A stretch of DNA of 64,000 nucleotides from Microbacterium sp. SS28 (GTDB lineage Bacteria; Actinomycetota; Actinomycetes; Actinomycetales; Microbacteriaceae): contig NZ_JAKWJP010000002.1 of assembly GCF_022761035.1 (NCBI RefSeq), positions 310,001-374,000 of the forward strand, read 5' to 3'. Shown in pieces: positions 53,459-63,270 of the stretch. How positions within the stretch are numbered: position 1 is the first letter of the stretch; each line of letters opens with the position of its first letter. The notes under the pieces were generated by a model. That model was not told the origin of the DNA and made no database searches. It worked only from the letters and a program-made list of their open reading frames with translations. The position numbers and the translations under genes were made by a program.

Positions 53459-54934
53459 ATGTCGTATCCCGACCTCGAGTACCGATCCGATCCGATCCGC
53501 GAGACCGACGCCGACGCCGTGCTCCTCGCACTGCCTCCGCTCGACAAGGACGATTCCCCCGCACTCGACGATTGGCCGGGACTGCGGGAGGCGCTCCTCG
53601 CGACCGGATTCACCGGGTCGCCCTCGTCGTTCCAGCGCGTCTATGCGCCCGAGAGCACGACGCTTCCGCTCGCGGTCGTGGGCACGGGAGCGAAGCCGGA
53701 TGCCGCGGCCGTGCGCGACGCCGTAGGCGCCGGCATCCGCACCCTCACGGGTTTCGCGACGGTCGCGGTCGGGCTGCCCGCCGCCGACGAGCTGTGGGTC
53801 GCCGCTGCGGAGGGCGCCACCCTCGGCGGCTACCGCTTCGACGGCTACAAGTCGGAGGCGCCCCGATCCCGCGCGACCCTCGTGCGCGTGCACGGCGCAC
53901 AGGATGCCGATGCCGGCGCCGTCTCGGCCGTGGAGGCGACCGCGTCCGCGGTCGCACTCGTGAAGGACCTCGTGTCGATCCCGGCCGAATGGCTCGGGCC
54001 CGCCGACTTCGCGGACCGTGCCGCGGCGAGCGTCGCGGACCTGCCTGTGACGGTCGAGGTGCTCGACGAGGCGGCGCTGGCTGCCGGCGGCTACGGCGGG
54101 ATCCTCGGGGTCGGCCAGGGTTCGGACCGCCCGCCGCGCCTCGTGCGACTCGACTACGCGCCCGAGGCCGCGACTCGTCACATCTCGCTCGTCGGCAAGG
54201 GCATCACGTTCGACACCGGCGGCCTCTCGCTCAAGCCCGCCGCGAGCATGGTCGGCATGAAGTACGACATGTGCGGAGCCGCGACGGCTCTCGCGGTGCT
54301 CCGTGCCGTCGCGACGCTCGAGCTGCCCGTGCATGTGACCGCGTGGCTCTGCATCGCCGACAACATGCCCTCGGGTCGCGCGACGCGCCCGGGCGACGTC
54401 CTCCGGATGCTCGACGGGACGACGGTCGAGGTGCTCAACACCGATGCCGAGGGGCGTCTCGTCCTCGCCGACGGGCTCGTCGCGGCCAGCCGCGAGCATC
54501 CCGATGTCCTGATCGACGTCGCGACGCTGACCGGCGCCATCACGGTCGCCCTCGGCACGCGGCACGCCGGCGTCATGGGCGACGAGGACGCCGTCTCGCG
54601 GTACCTGTCGGCCGCCGACGACGTCGACGAGCTCGCGTGGCGGCTGCCGCTCCCCGCGCACATGAACGACGACCTCGACTCCCCGATCGCCGACCTCGTC
54701 AACGCCAAAATCGGCGACCCTGCGGGCGGATCCCTGTTCGCGGGACTCTTCCTGCAGCGGTTCGTCGGACGGACGTCGGATGATGCCTCGGCGCCTCGGA
54801 TCCCCTGGGTCCACCTCGACATCGCGGGCGTCGGCATGAACAAGGGCGGCGGATTCGGCTTCACCGACAAGGGCCCGACGGCCGCGACGGTCCGCTCGCT
54901 CGTCCGCTTCATCGAGAAGGAGTCGGCGCGATGA
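53459..54934 (+). CDS. pepA: Leucyl aminopeptidase (M17)
   Basis: A 491-residue cytosolic aminopeptidase with two metal ions. Metal and catalytic motifs: GKGITFDTGGLSLKP, YDMCGAATAL and NTDAEGRLVLADGL. The N-terminal domain (about 1-160) is divergent, as in the family. ATG 53459 has AGGA 8 nt before it, and the repeat array ends only 14 nt upstream, so array transcription or folding could affect it. It overlaps lpdA (ATGA). Confidence 0.93.
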   Translation: MSYPDLEYRSDPIRETDADAVLLALPPLDKDDSPALDDWPGLREALLATGFTGSPSSFQRVYAPESTTLPLAVVGTGAKPDAAAVRDAVGAGIRTLTGFATVAVGLPAADELWVAAAEGATLGGYRFDGYKSEAPRSRATLVRVHGAQDADAGAVSAVEATASAVALVKDLVSIPAEWLGPADFADRAAASVADLPVTVEVLDEAALAAGGYGGILGVGQGSDRPPRLVRLDYAPEAATRHISLVGKGITFDTGGLSLKPAASMVGMKYDMCGAATALAVLRAVATLELPVHVTAWLCIADNMPSGRATRPGDVLRMLDGTTVEVLNTDAEGRLVLADGLVAASREHPDVLIDVATLTGAITVALGTRHAGVMGDEDAVSRYLSAADDVDELAWRLPLPAHMNDDLDSPIADLVNAKIGDPAGGSLFAGLFLQRFVGRTSDDASAPRIPWVHLDIAGVGMNKGGGFGFTDKGPTAATVRSLVRFIEKESAR

Positions 54935-56304
54935 CCGATCACGCTTTCGACGTCGTCGTGCTCGGCGGCGGCAGCGGCGGATACGCCGCGGCGCTGCGCG
55001 CGGCCGAGCTCGGCAAGTCCGTCGCCCTGGTCGAGAAGGACAAGGTAGGCGGCACGTGCCTGCACCGCGGCTGCATTCCCACGAAGGCGCTGCTGCACGC
55101 TGCGGAAGTGGCCGACACGGCGCGTGAAGCCGCATCCATCGGCGTCCGTGCGACCTTCGAGTCCATCGACCCCGACGGCGTGCGCGCGTACCGCGAGGGC
55201 ATCGTCGCGAAGAAGTTCAAGGGCCTCGAGGGTCTCGTCAAGGCGCGCAAGATCACGGTCGTCTCCGGTGAGGGACGCCTCGAGGCGGACCGCGCCGTGC
55301 GCGTCGGCGACGATCGCTACGTGGGCACGGATGTCGTCCTCGCGACGGGCTCGTACAGCCGGACGCTGCCCGGGCTCGAGATCGGCGGGCGCGTCCTGAC
55401 GAGCGAGCAGGCGCTCGACCTCGCCGAGGTCCCGCGCCGCGTCGTCGTCCTCGGCGGCGGCGTGATCGGCGTCGAGTTCGCGAGCGTGTGGCGCTCGTTC
55501 GGGGCCGAGGTCACGATCGTCGAGGCGCTCGATCATCTCGTCCCTGTCGAAGACCCGTCGCTCAGCAAGGCCCTCGAGCGCGCATTCCGCCGGCGCGGGA
55601 TCGCCTACTCGCTCGGCGTGCGCTTCTCGCAGGTCACTCAGACGACGGATGCCGTCACCGTGACGCTCGAGGACGGGAAGGTCTTCGAGGCCGACTACCT
55701 GCTCGTGGCCGTCGGCCGGGGCCCCGCCACCGCGGGGCTCGGATACGAAGAGGCCGGGGTCGCGCTGGACCGCGGCTTCGTCACGACCGACGACGCGCTG
55801 CGGACCTCTGTCGAGCACGTCTGGGCCGTCGGCGACATCGTGCCGGGCCCGCAGCTCGCGCACCGCGGATTCCAGCAGGGCATCTTCGTCGCGGAGAAGA
55901 TCGCGGGGCTGTCCCCCGTCACCGTCCTCGACACGCAGATTCCCAAGGTCACCTACTCGCGCCCCGAGGTCGCCTCGGTAGGACTCACGCAGCCGCAGGC
56001 GGAAGCCGCCCACGGCGCCGAGGAGATCGTCGCGTACGAGTACAACCTCGCCGGCAACGGCAAGAGCGAGATCCTCGGGACCTCGGGCCTGGTCAAGGTC
56101 GTGCGACGCAAGGACGGACCCGTCCTCGGCGTCCACCTCGTCGGAGATCGGGTCGGCGAGCTCATCACCGAGGGGCAGCTCGCCGTCGGCTGGGAGGCAC
56201 ACCCGGAAGACATCGCACCCTTCCTCCACGCCCACCCGACGCAGAGCGAAGCGCTGGGCGAGGCCTTCCTCGCGCTCGCGGGCAAACCGCTGCACGCCCT
56301 GTGA
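54931..56304 (+). CDS. lpdA: Dihydrolipoyl dehydrogenase
   Basis: A 457-residue FAD disulfide oxidoreductase, the E3 of 2-oxoacid dehydrogenase complexes. Seen: VVVLGGGSGGYAA (FAD), the redox pair C43/C48 (GTCLHRGC), the NAD motif VVVLGGGVIGVEFASV, and His-Glu near the end (HAHPTQSE). The start overlaps pepA by 4 nt. The next gene (E2) is 65 nt away, so E3 and E2 of one complex may be made together. Confidence 0.95.
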   Translation: MTDHAFDVVVLGGGSGGYAAALRAAELGKSVALVEKDKVGGTCLHRGCIPTKALLHAAEVADTAREAASIGVRATFESIDPDGVRAYREGIVAKKFKGLEGLVKARKITVVSGEGRLEADRAVRVGDDRYVGTDVVLATGSYSRTLPGLEIGGRVLTSEQALDLAEVPRRVVVLGGGVIGVEFASVWRSFGAEVTIVEALDHLVPVEDPSLSKALERAFRRRGIAYSLGVRFSQVTQTTDAVTVTLEDGKVFEADYLLVAVGRGPATAGLGYEEAGVALDRGFVTTDDALRTSVEHVWAVGDIVPGPQLAHRGFQQGIFVAEKIAGLSPVTVLDTQIPKVTYSRPEVASVGLTQPQAEAAHGAEEIVAYEYNLAGNGKSEILGTSGLVKVVRRKDGPVLGVHLVGDRVGELITEGQLAVGWEAHPEDIAPFLHAHPTQSEALGEAFLALAGKPLHAL

Positions 56305-56369
56305 ACTCCGACCCGCACACCGCATCACTAAGCTAGACACGACATCTGCATCTATAAGGAGACAGTCCC

Positions 56370-58109
56370 ATGAGCACTTCCGTGGTCCTCCCCGCGCTCG
56401 GTGAGAGCGTCACCGAGGGAACGGTCACCCGCTGGCTCAAGAAGGTCGGAGACACCGTTCAGGCGGACGAGGGACTTCTCGAGATCTCCACGGACAAGGT
56501 CGACACCGAGATCCCGTCGCCCGTGAGCGGCGTCATCGAGGAGATCCTGGTCCAGGAGGACGAGACCGTCGAGGTCGGCGCGATCCTCGCGAAGATCGGC
56601 GACGGCTCGGCCGCGCCGGCCGCCGCGCCCGCGCCTGAGGCAGCTGCCGCACCGGTTCCCGCCGAAGCGCCCGCCGAGCCCGCCCCGGCCGCCGAAGCCC
56701 CGGCCCCCGCGCCCGCTGAAGCCGCACCCGCACCCGCCGCTGCTGCGCCCGCCACCTCCGGCGGCAAGGAGGTCGTCCTCCCCGAGCTCGGCGAGAGCGT
56801 CACCGAGGGCACCGTGACCCGCTGGCTCAAGCAGGTCGGCGACCAGGTCGAGACGGACGAGCCCCTGCTCGAGATCTCGACCGACAAGGTCGACACCGAG
56901 ATCCCCTCGCCGTTCAGCGGCGTGCTGCAGGAGATCCTCGTCGCCGAGGACGAGACGGTCGCCGTCGGCGCCGTCCTCGCCCGTGTCGGCGACGCCGCCG
57001 CTGCTCCCGCCGCAGCCCCCGCGCCGGCTGAGCCCGCTCCGGCACCCGCAGCCCCCGCACCCGCGGCGGCTCCCGCGGCTCCCGCGCCCGCTGCCGCCCC
57101 GGCCCCCGAGCCTGCTGCAGCTCCGGCTCCGGAGGCTCCCGCTGCCGCGGCTCCGGCTCCCGCTGCTCCCGCCGCGGCCGCCCCCGCAGCGGAGGAGGCC
57201 GACGGCCCGACGTATGTCACGCCGCTCGTGCGCCGCCTGGCGCAGCAGCAGGGCGTCGACCTCTCCGCCGTCGCAGGAACCGGCGTCGGTGGACGCATCC
57301 GCAAGGAGGACGTCCTCAAGGCCGCCGAGGCACCCGCACCCGCCGCTCCTGCCGCCGCAGCCCCGGCCGCTGCTCCCGCGCTCGAGGTCTCGCCGCTGCG
57401 CGGCACGACCCAGCCGATGTCGCGACTGCGCAAGGTGATCGCCGAGCGCGCCGTCGCCTCGATGCAGGCCACGGCTCAGCTGACGACCGTCGTCGAGGTC
57501 GACGTGACGCGGCTCGCCGGGTTCCGCGACAAGGTCAAGGCGGAGTTCCAGTCCAAGACGGGCGACAAGCTGTCGTTCCTCCCGTTCTTCGCCATCGCGG
57601 CTGTCGAGGCGCTCCAGGCGTTCCCGATCATCAACGCGACGGTCGACGGCAGCGACATCGTCTTCCCCGCGGCCGAGAACATCTCGATCGCCGTCGACAC
57701 GGAACGCGGCCTCCTCACCCCCGTGGTGAAGAACGCGGCCGGCAAGAACCTCGCGCAGTTCGCGCGCGAGATCGCCGACCTGGCCGCACGCACGCGCGAC
57801 AACAAGCTGAAGCCGGACGAGCTCGCGGGCGGCACGTTCACGCTCACGAACACAGGCTCGCGCGGTGCGCTGTTCGACACCCCGATCGTGTTCCTGCCGC
57901 AGTCGGCGATCCTCGGCCTCGGCGCCGTGGTCAAGAAGCCGGGCGTCGTGACGGTGGACGGCAAGGACGCGATCTCGGTCCGCTCCTACGTGTACCTCGC
58001 ACTCTCGTACGATCACCGCATCATCGACGGTGCCGACGCGGCCCGCTTCCTGGGTGCCGTGAAGGCTCGCCTCGAGGCCGCGGAGTTCGAACCGCAGCTC
58101 GGCTACTAG
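56370..58109 (+). CDS. sucB: Dihydrolipoamide acyltransferase (E2), two lipoyl domains
   Basis: A 579-residue E2. Lipoyl domains 1-75 and 131-205 have lipoylated Lys43 and Lys173 ([14 protein letters not shown] in each), exactly 130 residues apart. An E1/E3-binding domain lies at 281-320 ([20 protein letters not shown]). The catalytic domain has SYDHRIIDG with His549 and Asp553. Ala/Pro linkers join them. In actinobacteria this is the 2-oxoacid (pyruvate/2-oxoglutarate) E2; succinyl versus acetyl transfer cannot be told by eye. AAGGAGA precedes the ATG. Confidence 0.9.
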   Translation: MSTSVVLPALGESVTEGTVTRWLKKVGDTVQADEGLLEISTDKVDTEIPSPVSGVIEEILVQEDETVEVGAILAKIGDGSAAPAAAPAPEAAAAPVPAEAPAEPAPAAEAPAPAPAEAAPAPAAAAPATSGGKEVVLPELGESVTEGTVTRWLKQVGDQVETDEPLLEISTDKVDTEIPSPFSGVLQEILVAEDETVAVGAVLARVGDAAAAPAAAPAPAEPAPAPAAPAPAAAPAAPAPAAAPAPEPAAAPAPEAPAAAAPAPAAPAAAAPAAEEADGPTYVTPLVRRLAQQQGVDLSAVAGTGVGGRIRKEDVLKAAEAPAPAAPAAAAPAAAPALEVSPLRGTTQPMSRLRKVIAERAVASMQATAQLTTVVEVDVTRLAGFRDKVKAEFQSKTGDKLSFLPFFAIAAVEALQAFPIINATVDGSDIVFPAAENISIAVDTERGLLTPVVKNAAGKNLAQFAREIADLAARTRDNKLKPDELAGGTFTLTNTGSRGALFDTPIVFLPQSAILGLGAVVKKPGVVTVDGKDAISVRSYVYLALSYDHRIIDGADAARFLGAVKARLEAAEFEPQLGY

Positions 58110-58121
58110 CCCGCAGCTCGA

Positions 58122-59435
58122 TCACGATGGCTGATCCGCGACGTCCATGACGTCGCGGATCAGCCATTCGTCGTCTCGGAGGACGATGACGACGAGCTGC
58201 GCGCCGCCGGCCTCATCGACCGAGGTGACGCGGAGGACGGCCGCACCGCCGAAGTCGTCGATGAGCGTGATCCGACGTCGCATCGGCGCAGTGTCGACCG
58301 GTCCCGCGGCGATCGGCTTGCCCGGCTCCTCGATGATCCCGGCGAGGCAGGCGTCGTCCTGGGCGCAGGCTGCGCGGGCCACCAAGAGGGCATCGAGCAC
58401 GCCCTCGAGCCCGGCGGGCGCGGCATCCGTCGTCGCAGGATCGGCTTCTGCGGGAGGCTCCACGGGAGCGGGCGTCTGAGCCGGCGTCGCCGACCACTCA
58501 ACGGTCGCCGACGCCGCGGGCTCGGCCGTCGCGGGTCCGCCGGCGGGCCACAGCATTCCGCCCGCCACGATGACGCCGGCCGCGAGGCTCGCCACGACGA
58601 TCGGACGCCGGCGCTGCGGCGTGCGCACGCGGGTGAAGCGCCGCCACACGGCTGTCGTGGCCTGCGAGAAGGCATCCGCGAGGTCAGCGTCGACGTGGCG
58701 CGCGAGCCGGCCCAGGATCGTGCGCGTCTCCTCCGGCTCGTCGGCGAAAGTCTCGCGCGAGCCGGCCGTCGGACCGTCGATCCTCGCCGCGCGCGCCCTG
58801 CGAGGCGTGAGCACCGTCGTCGCGAGCGGCTCGGGAGCGGCGGTCTCGAACAGCTGAGCCTCGAGGCGGGGCAGGTTGCGCGCGAGGCGCGTGCCGTCGC
58901 TGATCGACTCGGTGATCTCGGCGAGCGTCGCAGCCAGCGCGCCGGACGCCGCATCGGCGACGACGTGGACGAGCTCGGACGTCAGTTCGCCCAGGGGCCG
59001 GCCCGCATCGACGAACGCGAAGACCGGCATCCCTCCCTCGCTCAGCCACCACTCCCCGCGGCTGTCGAGTCCCTCGGGCAGCCCCGTGCTCGCGCAGGAG
59101 CCGCGGAGCATGCTCACCGCCAGAGTCAGCCGCTCGCCGTCGCTGAGCGGTGCGTCTTCGCGCCGTCGGAGAAAGTCCGCGAGCCTCTCGCTGCACGGTG
59201 CCATCGCCGCGTAATGGCCGTCGCGATGGCGGACGAGGTCGAGCGGCACGAGCAGGTGCCCGTCGGCGGGGGCGATCCATCCCGGCCACGCATCCCCGAG
59301 CGACTCCGCCTCCACGAGCAGCACCGTGCCGCTCGCCTCGCTGTGAGCGAGCACTCCCGGCCATGGGGTCTCCGCCGTGGAGTCGAGGCGTCGGATGATC
59401 CGGTAGGCGTCGAGAAGAGGATCGTGGGCAGGCAC
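58122..59435 (-). CDS. Hypothetical single-pass membrane protein
   Basis: A 437-residue protein. The first ~275 residues are soluble (PLLDAYRIIRRLDS, HLLVPLDLVRHRDG, WWLSEGGMPVFAFVDAG). One membrane helix follows at about 277-296 (IVVASLAAGVIVAGGMLW), then a Pro/Ala linker, then a ~100-residue outer domain. I do not recognise a family. GTG 59435 is the likely start, without a clear ribosome site; the longer frame is non-coding. It converges with sucB (12-nt gap). Confidence 0.65.
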   Translation of the reverse strand: MPAHDPLLDAYRIIRRLDSTAETPWPGVLAHSEASGTVLLVEAESLGDAWPGWIAPADGHLLVPLDLVRHRDGHYAAMAPCSERLADFLRRREDAPLSDGERLTLAVSMLRGSCASTGLPEGLDSRGEWWLSEGGMPVFAFVDAGRPLGELTSELVHVVADAASGALAATLAEITESISDGTRLARNLPRLEAQLFETAAPEPLATTVLTPRRARAARIDGPTAGSRETFADEPEETRTILGRLARHVDADLADAFSQATTAVWRRFTRVRTPQRRRPIVVASLAAGVIVAGGMLWPAGGPATAEPAASATVEWSATPAQTPAPVEPPAEADPATTDAAPAGLEGVLDALLVARAACAQDDACLAGIIEEPGKPIAAGPVDTAPMRRRITLIDDFGGAAVLRVTSVDEAGGAQLVVIVLRDDEWLIRDVMDVADQPS

Positions 59436-59558
59436 GCCGCCAGTCTCGGGGTGCTGCCGCGCCCCCGACGTCGAAGCTTCACATCTGGGGACTGGCGCAG
59501 CTCTCCTCGTGCCTGTGCAGGAGCGGTCGGCGGGCCGCCCGAAAGGTAGTCTGGTGGT

Positions 59559-60269
59559 ATGTCCGGCCGATCGACCGCACCCGAGAAGCGCCCTGGCTTC
59601 TTCCGGCAGCTGCGCACCCTTTACACGTTCACCCAGAAGGCCTTCCGCTGGCTGCCCTGGCTGCTCGTGGCAATCTTCGTCCTCTCGATCGGCGCAGGCG
59701 TCGCCGTCGGCTTCGCGATCCCGCCCGTCCAGTGGTGGAGCATCGTGCTGTGGGGCGTCACCGGCCTCATGCTCGGCATCCTCGCGTCGCTCATGACGAT
59801 GACGCGCCTGTCCACGAGCGCCATGTACAAGCAGATCGACGGGATGCCGGGTGCCGCCGGGCACGTCCTGTCGTCGTCGCTCGGCCGCAACTGGACCGCG
59901 AGCGACATGCCCGTGGGCGTCAACCCGAAGACCCAGGACGCCGTCTATCGCGTCATCGGCCGCGGTGGCGTCGTCATCGTGGCGGAGGGCGCACGCGGCC
60001 GACTGACGCGCCTCGTCAACGACGAGCGCTCGAAGGTGCAGCGCGTGGCGGCAGGCGTGCCGGTCACGGTCATCTACGTCGGCCACGGTGAGGGCGACGT
60101 GTCGATCAACAAGCTCGCGCCGACGATCAAGGCCCTTCCGAAGAAGATCGACCGCTCGACGCAGTCGGCCGTCATCAAGCGCGTCGAGTCGGTGTCGCAG
60201 TCTCTCGCGTCGCTTCCCATCCCGAAGGGCATCGATCCTTCGAAGGCGCGCGCACCGCGCCCTCGCTGA
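59559..60269 (+). CDS. DUF4191 membrane protein
   Basis: A 236-residue actinobacterial protein with two helices (LPWLLVAIFVLSIGAGVAVG and WWSIVLWGVTGLMLGILASL) and a soluble C-terminal part (VYRVIGRGGVVIVAEG, KLAPTIKALPKKIDRST). It matches DUF4191, which is usually near lipA/glnA. Function unknown. Confidence 0.83.
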   Translation: MSGRSTAPEKRPGFFRQLRTLYTFTQKAFRWLPWLLVAIFVLSIGAGVAVGFAIPPVQWWSIVLWGVTGLMLGILASLMTMTRLSTSAMYKQIDGMPGAAGHVLSSSLGRNWTASDMPVGVNPKTQDAVYRVIGRGGVVIVAEGARGRLTRLVNDERSKVQRVAAGVPVTVIYVGHGEGDVSINKLAPTIKALPKKIDRSTQSAVIKRVESVSQSLASLPIPKGIDPSKARAPRPR

Positions 60270-60375
60270 GCTCACGCACGCAGTCGGCCGGGCCGATCCG
60301 CGACGGTCCCCACGACCGGACGAGGACCGTCCCGGCCGCTCTTTCGCGTCGACCGGTCGAGTCGCTCCGACGACA

Positions 60376-60410
60376 GATCGAGTTGGGCGCGAAGCGCCCG
60401 TATCGAGATC
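60376..60410. repeat. Degenerate REP-like element
   Basis: GGGCGC-GAA-GCGCCC followed by GTATCGAGA within GATC-ended flanks. It has the same hairpin-plus-GTATCGA layout as the 44-bp units at 53201-53444. It is the only structure seen in the 155-bp gap 60270-60424. Confidence 0.45.
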
Positions 60411-60424
60411 CGTGGCCTCCGGCG

Positions 60425-60817
60425 CTACGACCTGATCAGAACGGTCCCGGCTGCCTTATCGTGCAGCCCGCGCTGATCGGCATCCCAGACGACCGCGGGG
60501 ATCACCACGATCAGCAGGGCCGTGCGCACGATCGGCCGCCAGAGGCCGGCCCACGCGCCGTCCACTCGCACCAGACGCAGGCCGAAGATGCGGTGGCCGG
60601 GGCTCCCCTGCAGCGTCGGCAGGAAGGCGATCTGGATGATCGCGAAGATCGCGAGGATCGCGAGTGCGTCCCATCCCCAGAAGCCCGAGATGAGGTACGC
60701 GGCGCCGTAGTCGAGACACAGCGCACCGATGCGGCGACCGACGCGGGCGATGGAGCCTCGCCCTTCACGGGGCAGAGCAAGTCGCTCTCCGGGGTAGGTC
60801 TCGCCAGTCTGCGTCAC
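60425..60817 (-). CDS. RDD family membrane protein
   Basis: About 130 residues. It has the Arg-Asp-type start of the domain (SIARVGRRIGALCLDYGAAY), helices (AILAIFAIIQIAFLPTL, IVRTALLIVVIPAVV) and the GSPGHRIFGLRLVR loop characteristic of RDD proteins. The GTG at 60817 is the likely start, with no good ribosome site; ATG at 60847 or 60877 would run into the glnA regulatory DNA. Function unknown; commonly beside glnA in actinobacteria. Confidence 0.8.
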   Translation of the reverse strand: MTQTGETYPGERLALPREGRGSIARVGRRIGALCLDYGAAYLISGFWGWDALAILAIFAIIQIAFLPTLQGSPGHRIFGLRLVRVDGAWAGLWRPIVRTALLIVVIPAVVWDADQRGLHDKAAGTVLIRS

Positions 60818-60840
60818 GGCACAAGCGTACCCAGCGTCGC

Positions 60841-60856
60841 GTAACATGCCTGAAAC
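60841..60856 (+). promoter_or_regulatory. GlnR-type box upstream of glnA
   Basis: GTAAC-ATGCCT-GAAAC is an exact match to gTnAC-n6-GaAAC, 94 bp upstream of the glnA ATG. The amtB box at 21273 has the same pattern. Confidence 0.72.
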
Positions 60857-60950
60857 ATTGGTGTCACTGCAGGGCAATCCCCTCCCGGTACCGTTCAGGG
60901 GAGCCGCTGTGACGCGGTCTTTCCCGAAGTCCTACCTCCCTGGAGCCTGA

Positions 60951-62375
60951 ATGTTCAACAATTCCTCCGAGGTGCTGAAGTTCATCAAGGACGAGGACGT
61001 CAAGTTCCTCGACATCCGGTTCACGGACCTTCCTGGTGTCCAGCAGCACTTCAACATCCCCGCGTCGACGGTCGACGAGGAGTTCTTCACCGTCGGTCAG
61101 CTCTTCGACGGCTCCTCGATCCGCGGCTTCGCGAACATTCACGAGTCGGACATGCAGCTGATCCCGGACGTCTCGACGGCGTACCTCGATCAGTTCCGCG
61201 AGGCGAAGACGCTCATCATGATCTTCGACATCTACAACCCGCGCAACGGCGAGATTTACCACAAGGACCCGCGTCAGGTCGCGAAGAAGGCTGAGAAGTA
61301 CCTCGCCTCGACCGGCATCGCCGACACGGCGTACTTCGCCCCCGAGGCCGAGTTCTACATCTTCGACGACGTCCGCTTCGAAGTGAAGCAGAACTCGAGC
61401 TTCTACTCGGTCGACTCCGAGGAAGGCGCGTGGAACTCGGGTCGCGCCGAAGACGGCGGCAACCTGGCCAACAAGACGCCCTACAAGGGCGGCTACTTCC
61501 CGGTGTCCCCCGTGGACAAGACCGCCGATCTGCGCGATGACATCACGCTGAAGCTGATCGAGGCGGGCTTCACCCTCGAGCGCTCGCACCACGAGGTCGG
61601 CACGGGCGGCCAGCAGGAGATCAACTACCGCTTCGACACGATGCTGCACGCGGCCGACGACATCCTGAAGTTCAAGTACATCGTCAAGAACACCTCCGAG
61701 CAGTGGGGCAAGTCGGCGACGTTCATGCCGAAGCCGCTGTTCGGCGACAACGGCTCGGGCATGCATGTGCACCAGTCGCTGTGGCTCGACGGCAAGCCGC
61801 TGTTCTATGACGAGAAGGGCTACGGCGGCCTGTCGGACCTCGCTCGCTGGTACATCGGCGGACTGCTGGCCCACGCTCCCGCGGTGCTCGCGTTCACCAA
61901 CCCGACGATCAACTCGTACAAGCGTCTGGTCAAGGGCTTCGAAGCCCCCGTGAACCTCGTCTACTCGGCGGGCAACCGCTCGGCGGCGATCCGCATCCCG
62001 ATCACGGGCAGCAACCCCAAGGCCAAGCGTCTCGAGTTCCGCGCTCCGGATGCCTCGGGCAACCCCTACCTCGCCTTCGCGGCGCAGCTCATGGCGGGCC
62101 TCGACGGCATCAAGAACCGCATCGAGCCCCACGAGCCGGTCGACAAGGACCTCTACGAGCTGCCGCCCGAGGAGGCGAAGGGAATCCCCCAGGTTCCGAA
62201 CTCGCTGCAGGACTCGCTCGACGCGCTCGCGGCCGACCACCAGTTCCTCCTCGAGGGCGGCGTCTTCACGCCCGAGCTCATCGAGACCTGGATCGACTAC
62301 AAGATCGAGAACGAGATCAAGCCGATCGCGCAGCGACCGCACCCGTTCGAGTTCGAGCTGTACTACGGCGTCTGA
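60951..62375 (+). CDS. glnA: Glutamine synthetase type I
   Basis: A 474-residue GSI: glutamate + NH3 + ATP to glutamine. Motifs: [48 protein letters not shown] (ATP/metal), and the adenylylation site Tyr402 in [10 protein letters not shown], so it is a GSI-beta form regulated by GlnE. A GlnR box lies upstream. It shares nitrogen control with amtB. Confidence 0.95.
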   Translation: MFNNSSEVLKFIKDEDVKFLDIRFTDLPGVQQHFNIPASTVDEEFFTVGQLFDGSSIRGFANIHESDMQLIPDVSTAYLDQFREAKTLIMIFDIYNPRNGEIYHKDPRQVAKKAEKYLASTGIADTAYFAPEAEFYIFDDVRFEVKQNSSFYSVDSEEGAWNSGRAEDGGNLANKTPYKGGYFPVSPVDKTADLRDDITLKLIEAGFTLERSHHEVGTGGQQEINYRFDTMLHAADDILKFKYIVKNTSEQWGKSATFMPKPLFGDNGSGMHVHQSLWLDGKPLFYDEKGYGGLSDLARWYIGGLLAHAPAVLAFTNPTINSYKRLVKGFEAPVNLVYSAGNRSAAIRIPITGSNPKAKRLEFRAPDASGNPYLAFAAQLMAGLDGIKNRIEPHEPVDKDLYELPPEEAKGIPQVPNSLQDSLDALAADHQFLLEGGVFTPELIETWIDYKIENEIKPIAQRPHPFEFELYYGV

Positions 62376-62466
62376 TCCAAACTGCAACTGACCAGGGGAT
62401 CTTGTTCGACTGAGAACGGCTCCGACCGCACTCAGTCCACAGAATTCCGGCTCCACTGAAAGGGGG

Positions 62467-62494
62467 CGGCTCTCCCGTGTTCGCGGGAGGGCCG
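62467..62494 (+). terminator. Intrinsic terminator downstream of glnA
   Basis: CGGCTCTCCCG, TGTTCG loop, CGGGAGGGCCG with one wobble, then TCCTCTTT. It lies 91 nt after the glnA stop. The rest of 62376-62657 shows nothing else I can support. Confidence 0.7.
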
Positions 62495-62657
62495 TCCTCT
62501 TTGTGCATCGAGCCCGCGAACTCTTCTGGGGGCGGGCGGCATGCTCGGCGGCCGGGATACGGGGACCCGACTCGGCCGCGTTTACAGATCCCGACCCGAG
62601 GCGGAGTTCATGCGTGCTGTTCGATCAGTCGTTGCGCAGTCCCGCGTGGAGGCGTTG

Positions 62658-63270
62658 TTAGGGGCAGGCGACGAGGTTAGCGGCCGGCTCGGAGACTGAG
62701 CTCGGATCTCCCATCACCACACGAGAGCGTGAGTAGTGCCTTCCGATGGAGTCAGCGACAACTTGGGGTGTGCACTGTGGGGGCGTTATGTAGATCGGCG
62801 CGCCGGGTCGACCGGCCACAGCGGCGGCCGCCAGCGCATCCGGTAAATTGGTGCCGTTCGTCACGAACAAGGCATCGGTCTGGTAGTGGAAGTAGGCATC
62901 GTCTATGAGGACCGCCGTTTCGTAGCGTCCTGCGCCGCCATATCGATTCACCGAGAATCCGAGGCACTCGAGCTGCGTCTGCATCGTCCCGGAGACGGAG
63001 TTCTCGTCGCCCACGATCGAGATCGTCTGAACGCCCAGCCGGGTAGTTCGGCGATGGTTGGTTCGGGTACCGATGGTGATGTCGGGGTTCCATCCCAGTT
63101 AGCGAGTTACGGTCGCTTCACCGTTGGCGAATGTGAAGGAGAACTGCGTGGGGTCGGCGTCGCTGGCTGCGTGCGCGGGACCCACCGAACGGCGTTGCGG
63201 CCGCGGCGCCAGCAATCGTGGCTGCCAGTGCCACTCCGACGCGGAGCCCACGCGCAGTTGCGGACTACCA
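62658..63270 (-). pseudogene. Decayed CWB2 surface-protein gene
   Basis: Pieces of one exported protein in different leftward frames. A signal-peptide-like run (GLRVGVALAATIAGAAAATP) lies at about 63249-63180. A short piece (DPTQFSFTFANGEATVTR) follows and stops near 63110. A CWB2 repeat runs from about 63030 to 62658 (VGDENSVSGTM, RYGGAGRYETAV, NGTNLPDALAAAAVAG). Joining them needs at least two frameshifts, so it looks inactivated, although a GTG at 63014 could still give a 118-residue CWB2 fragment. It is a likely duplicate of its neighbour. Confidence 0.6.

Noticed and set aside
56376-57000. 390-bp duplication in the E2 gene as a recent event
   Set aside because: Two lipoyl domains are normal for actinobacterial E2 proteins, and the copies differ at many codons.
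58122-60275. 717-codon leftward frame as one protein
   Set aside because: The N-terminal third is antisense to DUF4191 and lacks coding character; the real protein starts near 59435.
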